Source: Rhizobium sp. CCGE 510 (GTDB lineage Bacteria > Pseudomonadota > Alphaproteobacteria > Rhizobiales > Rhizobiaceae). Taken from it: a stretch of 64,000 bases of DNA. The stretch is taken from contig NZ_AEYF01000002.1 in NCBI RefSeq assembly GCF_000292525.1, positions 62,001 to 126,000 of the forward strand, in the 5' to 3' direction. The notes beneath the pieces were generated by a model that had not been told where the DNA came from, ran no database searches, and saw nothing but the letters and a program-made list of their open reading frames with translations. A program made the translations under genes and the position numbers. This document shows, piece by piece, positions 1-8,883 of the stretch (within the stretch, counting starts at the first letter, position 1; each line of letters opens with the position of its first letter).

Positions 1-2
1 TG

Positions 3-2132
<2,130 letters not shown>

Positions 2133-2143
2133 TCGTGGCTAGA

Positions 2144-2241
2144 GCATGTCGCGCAAAATGTGCAGCGGTTTTGCGGCAACGACATGCGTGAAAACAAAGA
2201 GCTAAAGAGTAAGGAGCGAACCTGAAAGATCGCGACGCGCT
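2144..2241 (-). repeat. Palindromic intergenic repeat, copy A
   Basis: Reads on the minus strand almost base for base like the element at 40870-40994, with a shorter middle. Ends pair as GCATGTCG / CGACATGC around an AAAACCGCTGCACA core. It lies between two convergent genes (kinase stop at 2132, permease stop at 2258) and probably folds into hairpins in both transcripts. It resembles rhizobial RIME/extragenic palindromes, but I cannot assign a published family name. Confidence 0.8.
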
Positions 2242-2257
2242 GTAGCGTTCGCTGTCT

Positions 2258-3043
2258 TTAAGCGTTTTGTGTCCTCCTTCTCCCAAGGTTCACCAGCGCT
2301 GCGATGGTCACCGTACCCACGATGAAGACGAAGGCAGCTGCCGCAATGGCGGGACTAATGTTCTCACGAATTGTCGAGAACATTTGCCGCGCAAGAGTTC
2401 TCTGGTTCGGTCCCGCGACGAATAGCGTCAACACGACCTCGTCCAGCGAGGTTGCAAACGCGAACACCGCGCCCGAGACGATGCCAGGCATGGCCAGTGG
2501 AAGGGTGACAGTCCTCAATACTGTTGGGGGTGATGCTCCCATGCTGGCCGCAGCATGTTCCAAACGCGTATCGATACCCTGCAAGGATGCCGTGACGTTC
2601 ACGATCACGAATGGAACGGCCAGAACCGAGTGGGCGACGATGACCCCGATATACGTATTCGCTAGCCCGTACTGAGCGAACGTCAACTGCATCCCAACGC
2701 CGAGAACGACGGCGGGTACAACCATCGGCAAGAGAAAAACGGTTCGGATAAATCCAAAGATCAACGAAACCGACTTTCCCCTCAAACCAAGCGCCGCAAC
2801 AGTGCCCAATACCGTCGACAAGATCGTCGTGCCTACGCCGATGATCAGGCTGTTGACGATTGACCGCCTCCACGCATCAGCGGTGAACAGTTCATCAAAC
2901 CAGCGGAGCGAGAAAGTTGGGATGGGGTAATTCAGAAACACGCTGTTGGTGAAGGCAAGCGGAAGGATTGCGATCAACGGGGCCATCAAGAAGAAAACGA
3001 CCATTGAGCCGAAGATCACCTTTGAAAGGGTCAGGGGCTTCAT
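2258..3043 (-). CDS. ABC transporter permease, PotC-like (polyamine/opine type)
   Basis: Inner-membrane permease of about 261 aa with six predicted hydrophobic segments. The cytoplasmic EAA-type loop (EHAAASMGASPPTVLRTVTLPLAMPG) contacts the ATPase. It belongs to the BPD_transp_1 family, PotC branch. The start is ATG at 3043, whose first bases overlap the TGA of the upstream permease (ATGA), which implies translational coupling; the longer upstream frame is not family-like. It is the last gene of a four-gene importer operon. Substrate cannot be read from sequence; the family moves spermidine/putrescine, and related compounds are possible. Confidence 0.88.
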   Translation of the reverse strand: MKPLTLSKVIFGSMVVFFLMAPLIAILPLAFTNSVFLNYPIPTFSLRWFDELFTADAWRRSIVNSLIIGVGTTILSTVLGTVAALGLRGKSVSLIFGFIRTVFLLPMVVPAVVLGVGMQLTFAQYGLANTYIGVIVAHSVLAVPFVIVNVTASLQGIDTRLEHAAASMGASPPTVLRTVTLPLAMPGIVSGAVFAFATSLDEVVLTLFVAGPNQRTLARQMFSTIRENISPAIAAAAFVFIVGTVTIAALVNLGRRRTQNA

Positions 3044-4221
3044 CACCGTGCCTCCTCGGACGACAGTCTCAGGTAGACAACATAGAGGATGATGGTAGCC
3101 AGCAGCAGCACCAAGCCCAGCGCACCTGCCATGCCCCAGTTTGCTGCGCCTGTGGCATAATACGCAATGACAGCGCTGATCATCTGATCCTTCGCTCCGC
3201 CGATAAGTGCTGGCGTGATGTAGTAACCAAGGGCGCTCATAAACACCAAAAGCGAGCCTGATACGACGCCGCGAAGGGTCAACGGCAGCAGCACCAGCCA
3301 AAACGAGCGGATTGGAGATGCTCCTAGAGAGGCCGCAGCAGGCATAAGGTTCTTCGGAATTCCGATGAGGACGCTGAAGATCGGCAGGACCATGAAAGGA
3401 AGGAGAACATGGGTCATCGCGATAACAACGCCAACCCTGTTGAAGATCAACGGTATTGGACCGCTTGTGAGACCTATGGCTTCGAGCGTTGAGTTGATGA
3501 GGCCATTGTCCTGGAGAAGGATGTACCACGCAGCTGTACGGACGAGAAGCGAGGTCCAGAGCGGCAACAGAACGGCGCCTAGAAGAAGTTGACGAGCCCA
3601 GCCATTGACTGATGCGGCAACCATGGAAAATGGCAACCCTATAAGAACGCAGCAGATCGTGACCATGCCTGCGGTCACAAGTGTCCTTATCAATGTCTCA
3701 CGGTTTGCAGAGCTGCCTTCCGGAAGCGAAACGATGCTTCCGTCATTGTCCCGCGTCAGATCGACTGCGGCGAGCAGGTTACGGTCGGTGATCGGCGAGC
3801 TAGCGGCATCTTGTACAGCGATCCAGAAAGCCGGATCACTCCAACGCTGATCGACCGATACAAGATCACTGAGGTTCTCATCTGAGACTGCGGCCGTTTT
3901 GGTCTTGCTCATTAGAGTGCGGAACCCAGATTTCGCGCTGTTCAAGCGCCGAACGAGATCGCCAAAAAGCTGATCATCAGTGATGCCTCGCAGATCACGA
4001 GCAAAGGCTTTCTGCGCGTCGACGGGAGGAGTGCTCGAACGATCCCATCCCTTCAAAGCTGCTGCCGTCGTAGGAAGCGCCTGAGAGGCAACCGTGTCCG
4101 AGACTGCCGACTTCATCATCGTCGCCAGAGGGACGACGAAAAAGAACGCCAGGAAGAGTGCCAAGGGTGCAACCAAGGCGAACGATGTCAGTTGCTTTCG
4201 GAACCAAGATCGCCGCGTCAT
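3043..4221 (-). CDS. ABC transporter permease, PotB-like
   Basis: First permease of the islet 1 importer, about 392 aa. TM1 lies near residues 13-35. A long periplasmic insert (roughly 40-150) follows before the remaining five TM segments, a layout found in larger PotB-type permeases. The coupling loop ASLGASPIRSFWLVLLPLT is present. ATG at 4221 was chosen because it overlaps the ATPase stop as ATGA; the frame runs a little further upstream without a better start. It pairs with the second permease to form the heterodimeric channel. Confidence 0.87.
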   Translation of the reverse strand: MTRRSWFRKQLTSFALVAPLALFLAFFFVVPLATMMKSAVSDTVASQALPTTAAALKGWDRSSTPPVDAQKAFARDLRGITDDQLFGDLVRRLNSAKSGFRTLMSKTKTAAVSDENLSDLVSVDQRWSDPAFWIAVQDAASSPITDRNLLAAVDLTRDNDGSIVSLPEGSSANRETLIRTLVTAGMVTICCVLIGLPFSMVAASVNGWARQLLLGAVLLPLWTSLLVRTAAWYILLQDNGLINSTLEAIGLTSGPIPLIFNRVGVVIAMTHVLLPFMVLPIFSVLIGIPKNLMPAAASLGASPIRSFWLVLLPLTLRGVVSGSLLVFMSALGYYITPALIGGAKDQMISAVIAYYATGAANWGMAGALGLVLLLATIILYVVYLRLSSEEAR

Positions 4222-5285
4222 GCGACAATCCAACATTGGTCTTGAGAGAATGACGCGACAGCTTCATCTCCGAGGTGCGGCGGGGTGGCCTTCCGGTCCG
4301 ATTTGACGATCAGCTCACGTCCGTTTGCGAGAACCCGGACCTGGAGATGGTCGCCATGGTAGACAACGTCCGAGACACTGACATTCACGCGATTTTCCAA
4401 GGCTGCCGTCGAGTTCAGCTCGATACGTTCCGGCCGGATCGAGACCTTCACGCCCTTCCCTGCCGGAAGGTCCAGATCAGTTCGCACCTTGATGATTTTG
4501 CCGTCATCCAAGCGAACGTCCGCGATCCCATCATCGCTCCGAACAACTTTGCCCGTGAGAAGGTTTGTTTCCCCGATGAATTGAGCGACGAATTGGGTCT
4601 TGGGATGATCGTAGATTTCCGACGGTGCACCAATTTGCTCAATCTTGCCATGGTTGAAGATCGCGATACGGTCCGACATCGTCAGGGCTTCGGTCTGATC
4701 GTGCGTGACAAATACGATTGTCAGCCCCAAGCGACGATGAAGATCGCGGATATCGAGTTGCATCTGCTCACGCAGCTTTTTGTCGAGCGCTCCAAGCGGC
4801 TCATCCATCAACACGACTTCAGGTTCAAAAACGAGAGCGCGGGCCAATGCGACGCGCTGCTGCTGACCGCCCGAGAGTTGGATCGGACGACGCTCCTGGA
4901 AGGCACCGAGCTGCACCATGTCGAGTGCCTTCGTAACTCGCTCTACAATCTCAGTCCGGGAAAGCCCCCTCATCTTGAGTGGGAATGCCACGTTCTCCGC
5001 CACCGTCATATGCGGGAACAAAGCGTAGTTCTGAAAGACTACGCCCATGTTGCGCTTGTAGGGAGGCAATGCGTCAACGCGTTTTCCGGCAACTGAGATC
5101 GAGCCTTTGGTTGGGCTCTCAAAACCGGCAAGCATCATGAGAAGAGTTGTTTTGCCTGACCCTGACGGTCCAAGCAGACTGACGAACTCGCCCTTGGCAA
5201 TCGCCAGCTCGAGATCATCAACGACGGTTACGATACCGAACGCCTTGCTGACCTTATCAAAATGAATAAACGCGTTGTTCATCAT
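4218..5285 (-). CDS. ABC transporter ATP-binding protein, PotA-like
   Basis: Cytoplasmic ATPase energising the polyamine-type importer, about 355 aa. Walker A GPSGSGKT sits at about residues 39-46, signature LSGGQQQR near 135, Walker B VVLMDEP just after, then the H-loop (VFVTHDQ) and a C-terminal TOBE region, as in PotA/FbpC proteins. An upstream TTG (5330) extends the frame by 15 residues but has no convincing ribosome site, so the ATGATG at 5285/5282 is preferred. It is separated from the binding-protein gene by a hairpin and overlaps the next permease by four bases. Confidence 0.9.
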   Translation of the reverse strand: MMNNAFIHFDKVSKAFGIVTVVDDLELAIAKGEFVSLLGPSGSGKTTLLMMLAGFESPTKGSISVAGKRVDALPPYKRNMGVVFQNYALFPHMTVAENVAFPLKMRGLSRTEIVERVTKALDMVQLGAFQERRPIQLSGGQQQRVALARALVFEPEVVLMDEPLGALDKKLREQMQLDIRDLHRRLGLTIVFVTHDQTEALTMSDRIAIFNHGKIEQIGAPSEIYDHPKTQFVAQFIGETNLLTGKVVRSDDGIADVRLDDGKIIKVRTDLDLPAGKGVKVSIRPERIELNSTAALENRVNVSVSDVVYHGDHLQVRVLANGRELIVKSDRKATPPHLGDEAVASFSQDQCWIVA

Positions 5286-5344
5286 GGCCCAATTTCGTTC
5301 GATTCGTGCAAGACCACTCGCGTCATGCAAATGGCAGTGTCGCG

Positions 5345-5368
5345 TGGGACCTCAATTCGGAGGTCCCA
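5345..5368 (-). terminator. Intercistronic hairpin after the binding-protein gene
   Basis: TGGGACCT (5345-5352) and AGGTCCCA (5361-5368) form a perfect 8-bp stem with an 8-base loop, directly after the binding-protein stop. No U-tract follows, so it is more likely an mRNA stabiliser or partial attenuator that keeps binding-protein transcript in excess over the ATPase and permeases than a full terminator. Confidence 0.6.
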
Positions 5369-5377
5369 GCAACGATT

Positions 5378-6418
5378 TTATTGTCCGAGCCAGGCGTTGA
5401 AGCGCTGGGTAAGCTCCTCGGAGTTGTCCGTCCAGAAATCGACGTCGAGCGCGATCGAACCCTTCAGGTTCTCTTCGGTCGTCGGAAGTTCCTTCTGGTA
5501 CTGTTCGGGCACGAGTTTCGAGGCACCGAGGTTTGGCAAGCCGTAAGCGATGAACTCGGGCAGCTTAGCCTGGTTTTCAGCCTTGCTTGCGAAAGCGATG
5601 AAATCCATCGCCGCATCCTTGTTCGGAGCGTCCTTGAGAACAACCCAGGTGTCGATGGCGTATACGCTACCGGGGAAGACGAAGCCGAAATGCTTGCCTT
5701 CGCTGCGATTAATGCCGCTGATACGTCCATTGTAAGCCGACGTCATGACGACCTGACCCGACGATAGAAGCTGCAGCGGCTGTGCGCCGGCATCCCACCA
5801 GACGATATCGGCCTTCAGTTCGTCGAGCTTCTTGAATGCGCGATCAACACCACCTTCAGCCGCGAGCACCTTGTAGACCTGATCGGCCGGAACGCCGTCA
5901 GCCATCAAAGCGAATTCGAGGGCATACTTCGGACCCTTGCGGAGACCGCGCTTGCCGGGAAACTTCTTCGTGTCCCAGAAGTCGGCCCATGTCTTCGGTG
6001 CTTCCTTCAACTTGTCGCCATCGTAAGAAAGGCCAGTCGACCAGACAATATTGCCGACGCCGCAATCGCTTACCGCAGCGGGAAGAAAGGCTTCCTTGCC
6101 TCCGAGCTTCTGCCAGTCGATTTTTTCGTAAATGCCGTCGGCGCAACCGAGCGCCAACTCTTCAGATTCGACTTCAACCGCATCCCAATTCGGGGTGCCA
6201 GCCTTCACCTTGGCTTGCAGAACGCCGTATCCGCCGTCCCAGCTTTCATCGAGAACAGGCTTTCCGCTTTCTTTCGCGAAGGTTTCGAAAAAGATTTTGC
6301 GCTGCGCATCTTGGAAATTGCCTCCCCAAGACACAACTGTCAGGTCTCGGGCTTGAGCGCCCAAGACGCCGGTCATAAGGACCGTGGATGCAATAAGTGT
6401 AGCTTTAAGCAGGTTCAT
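5378..6418 (-). CDS. Periplasmic binding protein of the ABC importer, PotD/PotF-like
   Basis: Extracellular solute-binding protein of 346 aa. Residues 1-23 form a Sec signal peptide ending in AQA-RD. The mature start (DLTVVSWGGNFQDAQRK) is the usual opening of PotD/PotF and family 1 binding proteins for polyamines, thiamine or iron. A conserved WDAGAQPLQLLSSG segment lies in the middle. It is first in the importer operon, with a 122-bp AT-richer gap (6419-6540) upstream that should hold the promoter. The ligand is unknown; the HisD-like enzyme next door suggests an alcohol- or aldehyde-bearing organic solute. Confidence 0.88.
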   Translation of the reverse strand: MNLLKATLIASTVLMTGVLGAQARDLTVVSWGGNFQDAQRKIFFETFAKESGKPVLDESWDGGYGVLQAKVKAGTPNWDAVEVESEELALGCADGIYEKIDWQKLGGKEAFLPAAVSDCGVGNIVWSTGLSYDGDKLKEAPKTWADFWDTKKFPGKRGLRKGPKYALEFALMADGVPADQVYKVLAAEGGVDRAFKKLDELKADIVWWDAGAQPLQLLSSGQVVMTSAYNGRISGINRSEGKHFGFVFPGSVYAIDTWVVLKDAPNKDAAMDFIAFASKAENQAKLPEFIAYGLPNLGASKLVPEQYQKELPTTEENLKGSIALDVDFWTDNSEELTQRFNAWLGQ

Positions 6419-6540
6419 CGGATGCTCCCCTTGTTTGTTTCAAACGTCGAATAGGAAATCACGTTTTAGGGGATTTGGAAGGCGGGTTAACCTGCTTGGT
6501 GATTATACTCACCGACGGCGCCCCTTTGGGAACCACCTTT

Positions 6541-7089
6541 TTAGTACGTCGGTGGCGTAATAGCGCTCAATATCTCGCTCTCACCATCGTTGACGTTTCG
6601 GAAGCGGTGGGGAAGACGACTGTCGAAATAGTATCCGTCACCAGATCGGAGAACCCGCTTCTGATTGCCGACTGTAATTTCCACAGCTCCGGAAAGTACC
6701 ATACCCGCTTCCTGCGCCGCATGTGTGAATTCCTCGCCAGTATCCGCGTCCGGCGCATACCTCTCATGTAACATTAGCAGCTGTCGATTTGGATGGTCGA
6801 GTCCGATAACTCGATACGAAATTGTGTCGACTTTTCCGATCTCAACAAGATCGGAAGCAGCGTAGAAAGGTGTGAACGGAAGGCTTGACTGGAGGTCGGA
6901 GAAGAAGCCCGGCAACGTTGTACCCAGAGCATCCAAAACGGCCCCCAAAGTATCGATGGATGGCGACATTTTGTCCCTTTCGATAAGGGAAATCGTTGAG
7001 TGTGAAATCCCCGACCGCGCGGCTAGTTCACGAACCCCGAGGTCGCGACGGCGGCGAAGTTCTCTGAGCTTTGTCCCGATTTTTGGCAT
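6541..7089 (-). CDS. XRE-family regulator with C-terminal cupin (PuuR-like)
   Basis: DNA-binding regulator of about 182 aa. A helix-turn-helix occupies about residues 5-60 (RELAARSGISHSTISLIER), and a cupin sensor domain about 100-170 (GMVLSGAVEITVG ... SGDGYYFDSRLPHRF). This is the architecture of PuuR, the putrescine-catabolism repressor. ATG at 7089 matches the family start MPKIGTKLRELR; an in-frame ATG at 7152 would add 21 residues unlike the family. It stands between the importer operon (same strand, downstream) and the divergent dehydrogenase gene, so it probably controls both. Confidence 0.85.
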   Translation of the reverse strand: MPKIGTKLRELRRRRDLGVRELAARSGISHSTISLIERDKMSPSIDTLGAVLDALGTTLPGFFSDLQSSLPFTPFYAASDLVEIGKVDTISYRVIGLDHPNRQLLMLHERYAPDADTGEEFTHAAQEAGMVLSGAVEITVGNQKRVLRSGDGYYFDSRLPHRFRNVNDGESEILSAITPPTY

Positions 7090-7191
7090 TTTGTTGATCC
7101 CGGTGGTTATCTGCCCGTTTTGCGAGCATGGCACCGTCTTGATCGACTGCATACCGGAGACCGCAGAGAGCCATTAATCTTGGTGAAAATA

Positions 7192-7207
7192 CTAGACAGG
7201 TGTTTAG
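7192..7207. promoter_or_regulatory. Candidate operator between regulator and hisD-like gene
   Basis: CTAGACAG followed by GTGTTTAG is an imperfect inverted repeat (6 of 8 positions pair) in the 183-bp divergent intergenic region. Position suits an operator for the XRE-cupin protein. The palindrome is short and could be chance. Confidence 0.3.
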
Positions 7208-7230
7208 GAGGCAATTGTCGGACTTCTTTT

Positions 7231-7260
7231 TGTGCGTGATGCTTCCGGTCAGCACGCACA
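7231..7260 (+). promoter_or_regulatory. Hairpin abutting the ribosome site of the hisD-like gene
   Basis: TGTGCGTG (7231-7238) and CACGCACA (7253-7260) make a perfect 8-bp stem with a 14-base loop, ending one base before the AGGAG ribosome site at about 7262-7266 and the ATG at 7273. No U-tract follows, so it is not a terminator. It could protect the mRNA end or gate ribosome access. Confidence 0.45.
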
Positions 7261-7272
7261 TAGGAGACCTTC

Positions 7273-8571
7273 ATGACATCGCGGCTCGACGCTCTCAAAG
7301 GCAAGTTTACTCAGATCAAAGAACCGAGGCGCGATGCCGTTTCGGACACAGTTTCCATTGAGAAGACGGTTAAGGACATCATCGCCAACGTTCGTGAGCG
7401 TGGCGACGGCGCTGTCCGTGAATACTCGATTGCATTCGACAAGGCCGACGTTGCGAACTTCGAGGTTACCGAGGCAGAGAAGCTGAAGGCGATAGCCGAC
7501 CTCGATCCACAGACCCGGGAGGACACCGAGTTTGCAATCGCAAATGTTCGCCGTTTCGCAGAAGCACAGCTCGGGACAATTCTCCCACTTGAAATCGAAA
7601 GTCTCCCCGGCCTTCACCTCGGCCATCGGGTCATCCCGATTGAGATCGTCGGCTGTTACGTCCCAGGCGGTCGTTATCCCCTTCTTTCGGCTCCCGTCAT
7701 GACAATCGTTCCGGCGAAAGTCGCTGGCTGCGACCTGGTCATTGCTTGCCTGCCGCCGAATGCACATCCGGCAATGATCGCAGGGTGTCACCTTGCTGGT
7801 GCCGACCGCATTTTCCGCGTAGGCGGAGCCCAGGCCATCGCGGCGATGGCATATGGCACCGAGACCATCCCGGCCGTCGACAAAATCGTCGGTCCCGGAA
7901 ATGCATTCGTCAACGAAGCAAAACGCCAGGTATTTGGTCAGGTCGGCATCGACCAGCTTGCCGGGCCGAGCGAAATCTTCATTGTTGCCGACGAAACCGC
8001 TAACCCGGCGACACTTGCCACCGACATGCTGGCTCAGGCCGAGCACGATGTCCGCACCCGCGTCGGCTTGGTCACGACCGACCGCAAGATCGCTGAAGAA
8101 ACCATCAAGGAGGTCGAGAAGCAGCTCGAAACTCTTTCGACCGCCGCAGTCGCTGGCGTGGCGTGGAGGGACTACGGCGAAGTTACCATAGTCGAAGGTG
8201 AAGCGAGCATGATCGCCTACTCGGACTACATCGCCACGGAGCATTTGCAGGTCCACACCCGTGATCCGCAAGCGACAGCAAAAAAGCTGCGGAACTACGG
8301 CTCCATCTTCATTGGTGAACTCGCCAGCGTCGTTTATTCTGACAAGTGCTGCGGTACGAACCACACCCTGCCTACCATGGCAGCTGGCCGTTACACAGGC
8401 GGCCTATGGGTCGGCTCGTATGTAAAGATCGCAACTCACCAGTGGCTTGAAGAACATGGCGTTGCAGCGGTTGCACCTGCTGCTGTCCGCCAGAGCGCGA
8501 CGGAGAAGCTTGAAGGCCATCGCCGTGCCGCTGCTCTTCGGCTGAGCCCTCAGCAGTTCACCGCAGTATAG
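7273..8571 (+). CDS. Histidinol-dehydrogenase family NAD-dependent dehydrogenase (HpsN-like paralogue)
   Basis: Soluble two-domain dehydrogenase of 432 aa, good AGGAG ribosome site. The whole HisD fold is present, including the VPGGRYPLLS loop, the GPGNAFVNEAKRQVFG segment and the catalytic Glu323-His324 pair. The C-terminal part reads YTGGLWVGSYVK rather than the usual FSSGLSV of biosynthetic HisD, a feature I associate with HisD paralogues that oxidise other alcohols, such as sulfopropanediol dehydrogenase HpsN. It lies beside a polyamine-type importer and a PuuR-like regulator, not with his genes, so a catabolic role on the imported solute is likely. Substrate is not determinable here. Confidence 0.85.
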   Translation: MTSRLDALKGKFTQIKEPRRDAVSDTVSIEKTVKDIIANVRERGDGAVREYSIAFDKADVANFEVTEAEKLKAIADLDPQTREDTEFAIANVRRFAEAQLGTILPLEIESLPGLHLGHRVIPIEIVGCYVPGGRYPLLSAPVMTIVPAKVAGCDLVIACLPPNAHPAMIAGCHLAGADRIFRVGGAQAIAAMAYGTETIPAVDKIVGPGNAFVNEAKRQVFGQVGIDQLAGPSEIFIVADETANPATLATDMLAQAEHDVRTRVGLVTTDRKIAEETIKEVEKQLETLSTAAVAGVAWRDYGEVTIVEGEASMIAYSDYIATEHLQVHTRDPQATAKKLRNYGSIFIGELASVVYSDKCCGTNHTLPTMAAGRYTGGLWVGSYVKIATHQWLEEHGVAAVAPAAVRQSATEKLEGHRRAAALRLSPQQFTAV

Positions 8572-8617
8572 TGAATCGAACTGCGTTGGGCGTTCTCTAA
8601 CGCTTATTTCCGATGTG

Positions 8618-8654
8618 AAAGATCACCCAGTTTTTGAGACTGGGTGATTTTTTG
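8618..8654 (+). terminator. Rho-independent terminator after the hisD-like gene
   Basis: ATCACCCAGT (8622-8631) pairs perfectly with ACTGGGTGAT (8639-8648), loop of seven, followed by a T run. This is the cleanest intrinsic terminator in the window. It ends islet 1 transcription before the convergent glnE gene. Confidence 0.9.
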
Positions 8655-8883
8655 CCCATCCGGTTTCGTAGAAGCGTCGACGTCCTTTTCGGCAGATGGA
8701 CCAATATTCGCTCGCCACGCTGTCACGCCAAAAAGTTGACGCTCGGCTTAACCTGGGGCTGCGTGGGAAGAGAGATATCATTGTTTCTTCGAAGACCTCG
8801 ATGAGTTCAATGTCTTCATGCAAAGACCCAACATCTCAGCTGTTACCTGCGATCCCGGTAGCGCGGCTTACCCTCGATTTAGA
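8655..8883. other. Gene-free stretch between islet 1 and glnE
   Basis: With the terminator, 8572-8883 is about 310 bp without a convincing gene. Short open frames on either strand run through the terminator or lack ribosome sites and codon bias. It probably contains the right junction of islet 1. Confidence 0.5.

Noticed and set aside
7273..8571. Biosynthetic histidinol dehydrogenase hisD
   Set aside because: No his genes nearby, the C-terminal motif differs, and the context is an importer with a PuuR-like regulator; kept as a HisD-family paralogue.
8623..8823. 66-aa minus-strand open frame after the hisD-like gene
   Set aside because: It runs through the intrinsic terminator and has no ribosome site or family similarity.
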